The notes beneath the pieces are model-generated. The model was not told the origin of the DNA and ran no database searches. It saw nothing but the letters and a program-made list of their open reading frames with translations. The position numbers and the translations under genes are program-made. Below are positions 25,048-33,982 of a stretch of DNA of 64,000 nucleotides, in pieces (the stretch's first letter is position 1; every line of letters starts with the position of its first letter). Source of the stretch: an uncultured Eudoraea sp. (GTDB taxonomy: Bacteria; Bacteroidota; Bacteroidia; Flavobacteriales; Flavobacteriaceae); NCBI GenBank assembly GCA_947258555.1, contig CAMYJF010000003.1, positions 1-64,000 of the forward strand, read 5' to 3'.

Positions 25048-26787
25048 ATGAGGTTCAAAAAATATATAAACGAACTCAAGCGGCGCAATGTTTTCAAGGC
25101 TGCTGTAGCTTATATTGTTTTTGCCTGGCTTTTACTGCAAGTTGGTTCAACTGTCCTGCCTATACTGAATGCCCCTGAGTATTACATGAAAATTCTGTTA
25201 GTACTCCTGCCAGTAGGGTTGCCTCTGTGGCTTATTTTCGTATGGGTATATGAGATCACTCCTGAGGGTCTGAAAAAGACGGAAAGTGTTCCTGAAAGCG
25301 AGTCCATCTCAGGCGATACCAGTAATACATTAAATAAGGTCATTATTACCACTTTGTCATTGGTGGTCCTGGTACTTGCATTCCAATTATTCGGACAAAA
25401 GATTGCCAAAAGTAGTACCTGGAAAAAATCAATTGCTGTTTTGGCCTTCGCAGATATGAGCCCTGAAAAGGATCAGGAATATTTCTCAGATGGGATCAGT
25501 GAAGAACTCTTGAACCTGCTCGCGCGTAACCCTGAATTACGCGTAATTAGTCGAACCTCATCATTCTCCTTCAAGGGCAGTAATGCCACAGTGGAAGAAA
25601 TTGGAAAAACCTTGAATGTCACTCATGTGCTGGAAGGTAGCATCAGAAAATCGGATAATACGATCAGGATCACTGCCCAATTGATCGACATAGAATCGGG
25701 CGGACATGTCTGGTCTGAAACCTTTAACAGAGATTTTGAGGATATCTTAAAAATTCAGGATGACATTGCGACTAGAGTTACAGAAAAGCTGCAATTAACC
25801 CTACTTGGCAGGGATACAAAGAATAGAGTAGTAAATCCGGAAGCCTACACCTTATACCTCAAAGCTATCTATATGATTTATGAAAATACCCGTGAATCTT
25901 ATGGTCAGGCCGAGCAACTCGTATTACAAGCCATAGCTTTAGATTCTACCTACCCGCCTTTTTATTCAACTCTTTCAGGTATAATTCAAACATCTGCGTA
26001 TAATTTCATGATCAAGCCACTAAAGGAAGCAATTCCCGAAGGAATTAAGGCCGCTGAAAAGGCAATAGAACTGGATCCGGATTATGCAACGGCCTATATG
26101 GATCTAAGCAGTTTCCAATTGATGAATTGGCAGTTTGCCGAGGCTAAAATTAACATGGACAAAGCCCTTTCTTTAGACCCCGGGAATTCTAATATTATTG
26201 GTACTGTTGCCTTGAAAACAATGGGGAATGTGGATGAAGCAATTCGCTTGCTGAATAAGGCCATTCAGTTAGACCCGGTCAATTATATAAACTATTACAA
26301 TTTAGCGAGCTATTATTATCATGCAGGTAGACTTGGCGAAGCCGAAAAAGCCTTGAACACTTTCTCAAAACACTATCCAAATTCTTCCTTATACCATTAT
26401 GTAATGGCCCGTATTAAGATCGCCCAAGGTAAAATTGAAGAAGCTGTAACCGAGGCCGAGTTGGAGCACGATGAATTTTTTAGCCTTTACGCCAGAAATT
26501 TTGCCTACTTCGCTGCGGGCAGGTTTAATGAAGCAAATGCCTTGCTTCTGGAATTAGAAAATAAGTACGGCAAAAGCGAAGCTTCAAATATGGCTGATAT
26601 TCATGCTTTTCGGGGAGAAACTGATAAGGCTTTTGAGTGGTTATTCAAAGCCTTGGAAATTCGTGATCCGGTGCTAATGGAGATCTTGCATTATCCAAGT
26701 TTTCAATCCATGTATTCGGATTCTCGCTGGAATACGTTGATCAGTAAAATGAACCTACCCGATGGACACGGCTATGGTTCCTCTTAA
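25048..26787 (+). CDS. Membrane TolB-like/TPR protein
   Basis: 579 aa. The N-terminus (FKKYINELKRRNVFKAAVAYIVFAWLLLQV) and two more hydrophobic spans (about residues 47-68 and 96-114) anchor it in the membrane. A domain with KKSIAVLAFADMSPEKDQEYFSDGISEELLNLLAR ... VLEGSIRKSDNTIRITAQLID (about residues 129-240) is the TolB/FlgO-like module found after adenylate cyclase or DNA-binding domains in other proteins. TPR repeats fill the C-terminal half (AIELDPDYATAYMDL, ALSLDPGNSNII, AIQLDPVNYINYY). No cyclase or DNA-binding domain is present. Probably a sensor or scaffold; function unknown. Confidence 0.8.
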   Translation: MRFKKYINELKRRNVFKAAVAYIVFAWLLLQVGSTVLPILNAPEYYMKILLVLLPVGLPLWLIFVWVYEITPEGLKKTESVPESESISGDTSNTLNKVIITTLSLVVLVLAFQLFGQKIAKSSTWKKSIAVLAFADMSPEKDQEYFSDGISEELLNLLARNPELRVISRTSSFSFKGSNATVEEIGKTLNVTHVLEGSIRKSDNTIRITAQLIDIESGGHVWSETFNRDFEDILKIQDDIATRVTEKLQLTLLGRDTKNRVVNPEAYTLYLKAIYMIYENTRESYGQAEQLVLQAIALDSTYPPFYSTLSGIIQTSAYNFMIKPLKEAIPEGIKAAEKAIELDPDYATAYMDLSSFQLMNWQFAEAKINMDKALSLDPGNSNIIGTVALKTMGNVDEAIRLLNKAIQLDPVNYINYYNLASYYYHAGRLGEAEKALNTFSKHYPNSSLYHYVMARIKIAQGKIEEAVTEAELEHDEFFSLYARNFAYFAAGRFNEANALLLELENKYGKSEASNMADIHAFRGETDKAFEWLFKALEIRDPVLMEILHYPSFQSMYSDSRWNTLISKMNLPDGHGYGSS

Positions 26788-26804
26788 AATTACCGGATAC
26801 AAGA

Positions 26805-27221
26805 ATGAAAACAGCAGGCTATTCCAAAACACCTTTGGCGCGGAAACTTGGATATAAACCAGGTTACAAAGTTCTCCTGCTGAATACACCTGACTATTAT
26901 TTTGAGCTTTTTTCTGAAATACCGGAAGATATAGATTTTAGTCCGGATAAGGGCGCTGCATTAGACCTGATCCATATCTTCTCAAAAGAATATACCATGC
27001 TAGAGGAATCCATTCTCAAGCTGAAAAATAAATTGAAGCAATCGGGTACAATATGGATCTCATGGCCTAAGAGAGCCGCTAAAGTAGAAACCGACTTAGA
27101 TGGTAATCTTGTTCGAGCTATCGGACTTAAGAGTGGATTGGTGGATATTAAGGTTTGTGCAATAGATAAGACATGGTCTGGCTTGAAATTTGTCATCCCT
27201 GTAAAAGATAGAAACAAATGA
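26805..27221 (+). CDS. DUF3052 family protein
   Basis: 138 aa. The start MKTAGYSKTPLARKLGYKPGYKV and the later GTIWISWPKRAAKVETDL ... GLKSGLVDIKVCAIDKTWSGLKFV are typical of DUF3052, a small soluble family of unknown role. The start is 18 bp after the TolB/TPR gene. Its TGA overlaps the ATG of the START-like gene by 4 bp (ATGA), so the two are translationally coupled. Confidence 0.8.
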   Translation: MKTAGYSKTPLARKLGYKPGYKVLLLNTPDYYFELFSEIPEDIDFSPDKGAALDLIHIFSKEYTMLEESILKLKNKLKQSGTIWISWPKRAAKVETDLDGNLVRAIGLKSGLVDIKVCAIDKTWSGLKFVIPVKDRNK

Positions 27222-27823
27222 TCACCGGTAAATTGCATAAAACGTTTTGGCATATACTGATTATTTGCCTGGCTACTACTACCATTTATTCTCAGCGACA
27301 CCAGAAAGTTGTGTATGACAAAGAGGGGATCAAGATCTATAATCCTCCCTTGGAATCAGGGTTTATCAGCTATACTGCATACTTGTTTTTACATGGGCAG
27401 ACGGTACATCAGGTAAGAAATGTATTCCAGGATTACAAAGCCCATACAACCTGGATATATAGGTGCCTTGAATCAAAAAAGATCACAGAAAACAAGGGTC
27501 TCATTCATTTGTATCAAGTAAGCAAGAGTAATTGGCCTTTTAAAAATAGGGATCATATTTTGGCCATACGCATACTTGAAGATACCCAACAGAAGTATCA
27601 AATTCGCTTCAAGGCAGAACCCTCTTATATAGAATATCACGATAAACATGTTCGTATAGACGAATTCTATGGAGAATGGGAGGTATCACAGGAAACAAAT
27701 GGAGTTATGGTGAAAATGTTCACTTCTTTTAATCCAAAAGTGGGTTTACCAAAAGCATTTTTCAGAACTTTATCTAAACGAATTCCTTTGGAAACATTAA
27801 GAAATTTAAGAGATAAATTGTAA
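27218..27823 (+). CDS. Secreted START-like lipid-binding protein
   Basis: 201 aa with an N-terminal signal peptide (FWHILIICLATTTIYSQ). The rest resembles the START / SRPBCC helix-grip fold: YDKEGIKIYNPPLESGFISYTAYLF, YKAHTTWIYRCLESKKI, WPFKNRDHILAIRI, EFYGEWEVSQETNGVMVKMF and a long C-terminal helix (PKAFFRTLSKRIPLETLRNL). Such domains bind lipids or hydrophobic ligands; here probably in the periplasm. Overlaps the DUF3052 gene by 4 bp and is 4 bp before the zinc-ribbon gene. Confidence 0.7.
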   Translation: MITGKLHKTFWHILIICLATTTIYSQRHQKVVYDKEGIKIYNPPLESGFISYTAYLFLHGQTVHQVRNVFQDYKAHTTWIYRCLESKKITENKGLIHLYQVSKSNWPFKNRDHILAIRILEDTQQKYQIRFKAEPSYIEYHDKHVRIDEFYGEWEVSQETNGVMVKMFTSFNPKVGLPKAFFRTLSKRIPLETLRNLRDKL

Positions 27824-27827
27824 TCCC

Positions 27828-28106
27828 ATGATAGAAAAATTGATCGCATTCTTTAAAAGGAGTCCGGACGAAACCAGGAATGAGGTACTGGAAGGTGTCT
27901 GCCCTAATTGCTGGGGCAGCCAGGAATATGACAATCAAATTCGGGTTTTGTACAAAGACAAACAAATTGATGTAAATAACCATCAGGCTAACTATGCCTT
28001 CATAAAGGATTTTGTTGTAAACCATGTAGATGGTATCCGACTAAAGAAGGGGGCCAACAGTTTGGAATGTCCTACCTGTAAGGTAAACTACAACCAAAAC
28101 GCTTAA
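27828..28106 (+). CDS. Small protein with two CxxC motifs
   Basis: 92 aa. Two CxxC pairs, CPNC near residue 25 and CPTC near residue 84, can form one split zinc ribbon. The linker DNQIRVLYKDKQIDVNNHQANYAFIKDFVVNHVDGIRLKKG is conserved-looking. I recall similar short unnamed proteins in flavobacteria. It is 4 bp after the START-like gene and 10 bp before the membrane-protein gene, suggesting one operon from about 25048 to 28527. Confidence 0.65.
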   Translation: MIEKLIAFFKRSPDETRNEVLEGVCPNCWGSQEYDNQIRVLYKDKQIDVNNHQANYAFIKDFVVNHVDGIRLKKGANSLECPTCKVNYNQNA

Positions 28107-28116
28107 TAGAATAGTC

Positions 28117-28527
28117 ATGGATGGGAGTATTACAAGAAGAAGAGCCATCATTAAACGTATTCTCTACGGTCTTCTCTTATTTTTTCTAATCTTTTTTATT
28201 GTTGGTTTTTTTGACGTAGGTGGGAAAGTTTTGTTAGGTACCTTAATTCCTTTTGTCTTACTTGCCCTGTTCCTCTTCTTTATCATTCCAGGGATAGAGA
28301 CACCAGTTCTTAAGAATTATTTGTGGCTAACGGCAATAGCTGCCGTTGTCTTCTCTGGAGCGGTAGCCTATGGCGTTCTGGGCATCTGGGGGTTTTTTGA
28401 AATAGACAACCGCGTCTACCTTGGATCCGTAATGCTGGCATGGGCAGGATTCCTTTTAGGGTTGATCGAGTCCTTTATCCATTTGAAAAAGTTGAGACGA
28501 AAAGAACGTTTTTCAAATTCAGAATAA
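28117..28527 (+). CDS. Small integral membrane protein
   Basis: 136 aa. Basic N-terminus (ITRRRAIIKRI) and four predicted membrane spans: LLLFFLIFFIVGFF, LLGTLIPFVLLALFLFFII, LWLTAIAAVVFSGAVAYGVLG and VMLAWAGFLLGLIESFIH, with a basic tail (KKLRRKERF). No family recognised. Likely the last gene of the preceding cluster. Confidence 0.6.
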   Translation: MDGSITRRRAIIKRILYGLLLFFLIFFIVGFFDVGGKVLLGTLIPFVLLALFLFFIIPGIETPVLKNYLWLTAIAAVVFSGAVAYGVLGIWGFFEIDNRVYLGSVMLAWAGFLLGLIESFIHLKKLRRKERFSNSE

Positions 28528-28703
28528 ACTTGATTTATTTTTTACAGCATTTGCTTAGCAAACGTCCTATTTTTGAGCCCATTCAACTCCGATAATAATC
28601 AGGTGCTATCAGAATGTTCGGGCTGATTTTCAAATTTTAGCATTCTCATAAAAAAGTCCAATTTGGGACGTTCATGTTCTTATTTCACTATCTTTAAAGG
28701 GCT

Positions 28704-29357
28704 ATGAAATTTACATCAACATGCTATTTACTGGGAATCATACTTTTCCTTTTTGCTTGTACTAACGACGATAATTTAAAAGATGATCTTATTGGTACGG
28801 CAGAAGTTGGTCAGATAGATTCAAACGCGGCTTCTTGTGATGCGATCGATTTTGGTGATTGGGAAACTTCAAAATATAATTTGCCTTACCATCTGGGTGA
28901 GAGTAGAAAAATAGGACTTAGCAGCTGCAGTGGTTCATGGCATAGCGTGGGTACGCCAGATCAATTTGCTGTCGACTTTGAAATGGAGATTGGGGATTTC
29001 GTACTGGCTGCTCGAGGGGGGACAGTTGTTTTTGTCGAAGAATCTGGTGTTGATGGCAATTATCCAAATAATAAAATTGTCATCAGGCATTCCGATGGCA
29101 CATATGGTCAATATATGCATCTCACTTTTGATGGAGCCGTCGTAGAGACAGGACAGACAGTTTCTCAAGGAGATCTTATCGGCTATAGCGGAGCTACAGG
29201 TTTTGCTGAAACTCCTCGCTTACATTTTGTTGTTGCCACGCCATTAAAATGGAACTTCCCATATTTCTCCATACCGCTCACTTTCAAGAATACCATAGCC
29301 AATGACCGAGGCCTTTTGGAAGGGCGTTTCTATCCGGCCTATCCGGCAGAAGAGTGA
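28704..29357 (+). CDS. M23-like (LytM) lipoprotein with altered active site
   Basis: 217 aa lipoprotein (GIILFLFAC, then TNDDN). The M23/LytM fold is evident from PDQFAVDFEMEIGDFVLAARGGTVVFVEES, IVIRHSDGTYGQYMHL and QGDLIGYSGATGFAETPRLHFVV. Compared with the active-site pattern HxxxD ... H ... HxH, the first zinc-ligand His is Gln (QFAVD) and the first His of HxH is Arg (RLH). The Asp, the MHL His and the last His remain. Either the zinc site is altered or the protein is a non-catalytic cell-wall binding protein or hydrolase activator. Stands alone. Confidence 0.75.
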   Translation: MKFTSTCYLLGIILFLFACTNDDNLKDDLIGTAEVGQIDSNAASCDAIDFGDWETSKYNLPYHLGESRKIGLSSCSGSWHSVGTPDQFAVDFEMEIGDFVLAARGGTVVFVEESGVDGNYPNNKIVIRHSDGTYGQYMHLTFDGAVVETGQTVSQGDLIGYSGATGFAETPRLHFVVATPLKWNFPYFSIPLTFKNTIANDRGLLEGRFYPAYPAEE

Positions 29358-29504
29358 AAATATCCTTGGGCTCTTTCTGATCGATTTCCCTTAGTCAAAC
29401 AACCACATTACCCGCCAAATTACCTCATTCACGCAATCTCATTTTTAAATTCATTGCTATCCTCCTAATTTTGATGTAGATCATTAACTCTAAATCTTTG
29501 AACT

Positions 29505-30197
29505 ATGTTACGAATTACCATATTCCTAATTGCTTTGTCTATTACTGGACTACATGCCCAGACCAAGAATTTTATAGACCAGCCCTATCTGGAAACAACT
29601 GCCCAGGTAGATACCCTGGTCGTACCTGACAAGATCTATCTTTCTATCTATATTTCTGAAAAAGATACTAAAGACCGCACCTCAGTTGAAGAACTTGAGA
29701 ATCGGATGGAAGCCAAACTGAAACAACTAGGCATCGATACCAAGAAACAGCTTAGCCTGGGAAGTTTGTCTTCAAATTTTAAGGACTACTTTCTTAGAAA
29801 GACCGGCGTGCTTAAATCAAAATATTATTCCCTCCTTGTTTACGATGCCCTTACAGCCGGTCAAGTAATCCAGGGACTTGAATCAATAGGTATAGCCAAT
29901 GTGAATTTTCAAAAAGCAGAAGTATCCAATTTGGAAGAACTTAAAGTTATGCTCCGTGGAAAAGCAGTAGCAAAAGCGGCTTCTCATGCTAAAGTAATGG
30001 TAGAACCTATAGGTCAAAGTGTAGGTAAGGCCTTATTTATATCTGATATGAATACTGGTATTACGTATGGCTGGCGAAGCCAAAACCGTATGCAGGAAAT
30101 GACCGTGGCAAAAGCCGATAGTTTTCAACCTATCGATGTAGATTTTCAAAAAGTGAAGGTGAGTAGTACGGTCAATGTCAAATTTGCCATCGATTGA
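29505..30197 (+). CDS. SIMPL domain protein (DUF541)
   Basis: 230 aa with a signal peptide (FLIALSITGLHAQ). SIMPL features: the early strand PYLETTAQVDTLVVPDKIYLSIYISE, the coiled stretch TSVEELENRMEAKLKQLGI, YSLLVYDALTAGQVIQGLESIGIANV and the late MLRGKAVAKAASHAKVMVEPIGQSVGKALFISD. Periplasmic proteins of this type have been tied to stress response; mechanism unknown. The TGA at 30195-30197 directly abuts the rsmG stop on the other strand (TGATCA). Confidence 0.85.
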   Translation: MLRITIFLIALSITGLHAQTKNFIDQPYLETTAQVDTLVVPDKIYLSIYISEKDTKDRTSVEELENRMEAKLKQLGIDTKKQLSLGSLSSNFKDYFLRKTGVLKSKYYSLLVYDALTAGQVIQGLESIGIANVNFQKAEVSNLEELKVMLRGKAVAKAASHAKVMVEPIGQSVGKALFISDMNTGITYGWRSQNRMQEMTVAKADSFQPIDVDFQKVKVSSTVNVKFAID

Positions 30198-30833
30198 TCA
30201 TCCCTTGTATTTAAGTGGCAAATAAACCAGTTTCTTAGTTTCAAAAAAGGAATCATCAAAATAGGTAGATAAAGGAAAGACCTGCGCCTTTGGGTACTTT
30301 GCCAATTCTGCCTCAAGATCGCCCCCTTTTAAGTAAAGAATGCCATTTTTTAGGGCATGCCTGCTCTTTTTCGCAATCCTTCCTTTCACCCAGGAAACAA
30401 AAGTTGGCATAGCCGCCACGGCGCGACTGATTATAAAATCGTATTGCTCATCCAATTCTTCCACACGGGCATGAATAGTTGTCACATTGGTCAGGCCCAA
30501 GCCTGCGACTACTTCATCAACCACCTTGATCTTTTTGCCGATAGAGTCAACTAAAGTGAAATGGACATCCGGAAAAAGTATAGCCAAAGGAATGCCGGGG
30601 AATCCCCCACCTGTACCCACGTCGAGGATTTGAGCCCCGGGTAAGAACTGTATCACTTTTGAAATTCCAAGCGAGTGCAAGACATGCCTGAGGTATAATT
30701 CTTCAATATCTTTTCGGGAAACCACATTGATCTTTGCATTCCAATCTTTATATAAGAATTCCAGCGTTTTGAACAATTCTCTCTGTTTTTCAGTTAGGTC
30801 AGGAAAAGCATCAAATACGATTCTAGTGTCCAT
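30198..30833 (-). CDS. rsmG: 16S rRNA (guanine-527-N7)-methyltransferase
   Basis: 211 aa, family length. SAM-binding core: ILDVGTGGGFPGIPLAILFP, HFTLVDSIGKKIKVVDEV, a VEELDEQYDFIISRAVAAM segment and the YLKGGDLEAEL strand. It methylates G527 of 16S rRNA in the 530 loop. Single gene, convergent with the SIMPL gene with no space between stop codons and divergent from the desaturase gene across about 100 bp. Confidence 0.95.
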   Translation of the reverse strand: MDTRIVFDAFPDLTEKQRELFKTLEFLYKDWNAKINVVSRKDIEELYLRHVLHSLGISKVIQFLPGAQILDVGTGGGFPGIPLAILFPDVHFTLVDSIGKKIKVVDEVVAGLGLTNVTTIHARVEELDEQYDFIISRAVAAMPTFVSWVKGRIAKKSRHALKNGILYLKGGDLEAELAKYPKAQVFPLSTYFDDSFFETKKLVYLPLKYKG

Positions 30834-30937
30834 ATATGGGCCAAATGTACTATTTTCGCCGAGGGAACTCTTAAAATTAACCTCTAAGGGTATGACAACG
30901 GGGCATTTCGCGTTATATCTTTAGGTAAAATGTACTT

Positions 30938-32041
30938 ATGAACCCAACTACTGTTCGTTTCTCCCGGAAAGATCCTACACAGTTCTTTAAAACACTGAAT
31001 AAGAGGGTCAACGATTATTTCAATCAAAACAATATTAAAAAGACCGGGAACTGGAAATTATATCTTAAAACGGCGATCATGTTTTCGCTCTTTTTAACAC
31101 CCTATTTCCTCATCCTAAGTTTAGGCCTACCCAATTGGGCTAATTTGTTGCTCACCATAGTCATGGGCGTAGGCATGGCAGGTGTAGGAATGAATGTCAT
31201 GCACGATGGAAACCATGGCTCCTATTCTTCGAAGCGCTGGGTAAATAAAATTATGGGAGGCAGCATTTATATTTTGGCAGGCAATGTTTACACCTGGCAA
31301 GTACAGCACAATGTACTTCATCATACGTTTACTAATATCCATGAGCATGATGAAGATCTGGAAGCGGGGAGGATCTTGCGGTTCCACAAGCATGCAAAGT
31401 GGCAAAAACACCACAAGTTTCAACATTATTACTCAATATTGTTATATGGCCTGCTTACTTTTAATTGGGCCATCACTACGGATTTTAAGCAAATGTATCG
31501 CTACACCAAGCGCAAGTTAGCTTATAGGAAATTCCCTAATCCCTTCCTGAACTGGAGCGTACTTGTTGTTTCCAAAATTATCTATGTAACAGTCTGGTTT
31601 ATTATACCCATGCTAATCCTAAATATAGCCTGGTGGAAGGTGCTGATCGGTTTCTTTGTCATGCACTATGTTGCTGGGGTTATTTTAAGTGTGGTCTTTC
31701 AATTAGCACACGTGATAGACGAAGCGGAGACCCCGCTTCCACAAGAGGACGGCACAATGAAAAATACATGGGCCATTCACCAGCTGTTGACAACAGTTAA
31801 TTTCGGTACAAAAAATAAAATTGTGAACTGGTTTACGGGTGGGTTAAATCACCAGGTAGAGCACCACATCTTTCCACATATTAGTCATATTCATTACACC
31901 AAAATTTCTAAGATCGTTAAAAAGACGGCTCAGGAATTTAATTTGCCTTACAATGAATATAAAACTACAAGAAAAGCCATAATTTCGCATTTCAAACATT
32001 TAAGGGAATTAGGCAAAAATCCTGCCTTGCAATACCAGTAA
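30938..32041 (+). CDS. Fatty acid / acyl-CoA desaturase
   Basis: 367 aa membrane protein. The three histidine boxes of di-iron desaturases are present: HDGNHG, HHTFTNIHEHDED and HQVEHHIFPHISHIHY, with two pairs of hydrophobic spans (about residues 48-92 and 205-252). The HxxHH third box with Gln-Val-Glu is that of front-end or delta-type acyl-lipid desaturases. It would introduce a double bond in membrane fatty acids, relevant for cold adaptation. The aminotransferase gene starts 10 bp downstream, so they are probably co-transcribed. Confidence 0.9.
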   Translation: MNPTTVRFSRKDPTQFFKTLNKRVNDYFNQNNIKKTGNWKLYLKTAIMFSLFLTPYFLILSLGLPNWANLLLTIVMGVGMAGVGMNVMHDGNHGSYSSKRWVNKIMGGSIYILAGNVYTWQVQHNVLHHTFTNIHEHDEDLEAGRILRFHKHAKWQKHHKFQHYYSILLYGLLTFNWAITTDFKQMYRYTKRKLAYRKFPNPFLNWSVLVVSKIIYVTVWFIIPMLILNIAWWKVLIGFFVMHYVAGVILSVVFQLAHVIDEAETPLPQEDGTMKNTWAIHQLLTTVNFGTKNKIVNWFTGGLNHQVEHHIFPHISHIHYTKISKIVKKTAQEFNLPYNEYKTTRKAIISHFKHLRELGKNPALQYQ

Positions 32042-32051
32042 TGCGGTAATT

Positions 32052-33239
32052 ATGAAGCAACATTTATCCGAGCGTATACAGAACATGGCCACCTCGGCAA
32101 CGCTCGCTATGGCTGCAAAAGCCCGAGAACTTCGCGTAGAAGGAAAAGATATAATAGGCCTTAGCCTGGGCGAACCTGATTTTAATATCCCAGATTTCAT
32201 AAAAGAAGCCGCCAAGCAAGCCATTGTCGAAAACTACAGCAGCTATACGCCAGTGAACGGCTATGCCGAATTACGGCAAGCGATCTCTAATAAATTTAAA
32301 AGAGACAACGGACTTAACTATTCTGAAAAACAGATCGTCGTCTCTACAGGTGCTAAACAATCCCTGGCCAATTTGGCTATGGTATTACTTAACAAAGGAG
32401 ATGAAGTAATCTTGCCCGCCCCGTTTTGGGTGAGTTATCACGACATAGTCAAATTAGCCGAAGCTGTACCGGTGATGGTCTCTACCTCGATCGACACAGA
32501 TTTCAAGATCACGCCACAACAATTGGAAGCAGCCATTACTCCGAGAACCAAAATGCTTTGGTTTAGCTCGCCCTGCAATCCCAGCGGCTCTGTATATAGT
32601 AAAGAAGAGCTAGAAGGTCTTGCGGCTGTACTGCGTAAGTACCCGAATATTTTTGTCGCTTCCGACGAGATCTATGAACACATAAATTTTCGATCTGAGC
32701 ATGCAAGTATTGCAACGCTGGATGGCATGTATGAACGTACTATTACCGTCAATGGTGTATCTAAAGCCTTTGCCATGACGGGATGGCGAATAGGCTATAT
32801 AGGAGCGGCTGAATGGATCGCTTCTGCCTGTACTAAATTTCAGGGACAGATCACCAGTGGTGCTAACGCTATTGCCCAGCGCGCAACGATCACTGCTCTT
32901 GAGGCATCTCCCTCGAAGATCCAATTCATGATCGATGAATTCAAGCAACGAAGGGATCTTGTTCTAGGGTTGCTCAAAGAAATCCCGGGATTCAAAGTCA
33001 ATGTTCCGGAGGGTGCCTTTTATGTCTTTCCGGATGTATCCGACTTTTTTGGTCGCACACTTAAAGGCGTACAGATCAACAATTCTTCTGACCTGGCAAT
33101 GTACCTCCTTGAACACGCCAATGTGGCCACTGTCACCGGGGAAGCTTTCGGTGCGCCAAATTGTATTCGTATTTCCTATGCCGCTTCTACCGAAGAATTG
33201 ATCGAAGCGATTAAAAGGATCAAGGAAGCCGTAAGTTAA
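32052..33239 (+). CDS. Class I aminotransferase (aspartate aminotransferase type)
   Basis: 395 aa, aminotransferase fold type I. PLP lysine in VNGVSKAFAMTGWRIGYIG; other landmarks are LGEPDFNIPDFI, SSYTPVNGYAELRQAI, FSSPCNPSGSVYS (Asn for the PLP ring), SDEIYEHINF and the substrate-binding Arg in NCIRISYAAS. The sequence fits the AspC/AAT Ib subgroup, transferring amino groups between aspartate or related amino acids and 2-oxoglutarate. Lies 10 bp after the desaturase gene and 10 bp before ubiE. Confidence 0.88.
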   Translation: MKQHLSERIQNMATSATLAMAAKARELRVEGKDIIGLSLGEPDFNIPDFIKEAAKQAIVENYSSYTPVNGYAELRQAISNKFKRDNGLNYSEKQIVVSTGAKQSLANLAMVLLNKGDEVILPAPFWVSYHDIVKLAEAVPVMVSTSIDTDFKITPQQLEAAITPRTKMLWFSSPCNPSGSVYSKEELEGLAAVLRKYPNIFVASDEIYEHINFRSEHASIATLDGMYERTITVNGVSKAFAMTGWRIGYIGAAEWIASACTKFQGQITSGANAIAQRATITALEASPSKIQFMIDEFKQRRDLVLGLLKEIPGFKVNVPEGAFYVFPDVSDFFGRTLKGVQINNSSDLAMYLLEHANVATVTGEAFGAPNCIRISYAASTEELIEAIKRIKEAVS

Positions 33240-33249
33240 ACTCCGTACT

Positions 33250-33978
33250 ATGTCTGCCAACGTTACCCCTTATGACGATCAGGAAAGGGGGAAGAAAGAA
33301 CAGGTTACTGAAATGTTCGATACCATCGCCAATGAATACGATGGACTTAATCGGGTCATTTCATTAGGCGTAGACACCAAATGGCGAAAGCGATTAGTTA
33401 AACTCGTCAAAGAAAAACAGCCTCAAAAAATCCTGGATATTGCCACGGGTACAGGAGACCTGGCTATTGCCTTAGTGGAAACAGGGGCCAGGGAGATCAT
33501 CGGACTTGATATTTCCAAAGGCATGCTCGATGTTGGCCGAAAAAAAATTGTTTCCAAAAACTTGGAGAAAATTATTCAAATGGTCCAGGGCGATGGTGAA
33601 AGTCTGCCTTTTGAAAAGGATCACTTTGATGCCATAACAGTTGCCTTTGGCGTTCGAAATTTTGAGGACCTGGAAAAAGGGTTAAAAGAGATATTCAGAG
33701 TCCTCAAACCTGGCGGTATTCTGGCTATTCTGGAAACTTCTGTACCCACCAGAACGCCAATAAAACAAAGCTATTTCTTATATACACGATACATCTTACC
33801 CCTTATTGGCCGACTCTTCTCAAAGGATCGTAAGGCTTATGCCTATTTATCAGAATCTGCGGCCTCATTTCCCCATGGCAAGGCCTTCAACAATATTTTG
33901 GGCAAAATTGGGTTTATAGGTATGGAGAATAAACCCCAGAGTCTGGGTGTTGCCTCCATATATATTGCTTCAAAATAA
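33250..33978 (+). CDS. ubiE: Demethylmenaquinone methyltransferase
   Basis: 242 aa, typical length. It methylates demethylmenaquinone to menaquinone, the quinone that NQR reduces. Motifs: FDTIANEYDGLNRVISLGVDTKWR, ILDIATGTGDLAIAL (SAM site), GLDISKGMLDVGRKK, DAITVAFGVRNFEDLEKGL and FRVLKPGGILAILETSVP. Menaquinone is the usual quinone of Bacteroidota, hence the menaquinone assignment. porT follows after 4 bp; ubiE next to porT is a pairing I recall from other flavobacteria. Confidence 0.94.
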   Translation: MSANVTPYDDQERGKKEQVTEMFDTIANEYDGLNRVISLGVDTKWRKRLVKLVKEKQPQKILDIATGTGDLAIALVETGAREIIGLDISKGMLDVGRKKIVSKNLEKIIQMVQGDGESLPFEKDHFDAITVAFGVRNFEDLEKGLKEIFRVLKPGGILAILETSVPTRTPIKQSYFLYTRYILPLIGRLFSKDRKAYAYLSESAASFPHGKAFNNILGKIGFIGMENKPQSLGVASIYIASK

Positions 33979-33982
33979 ACGT

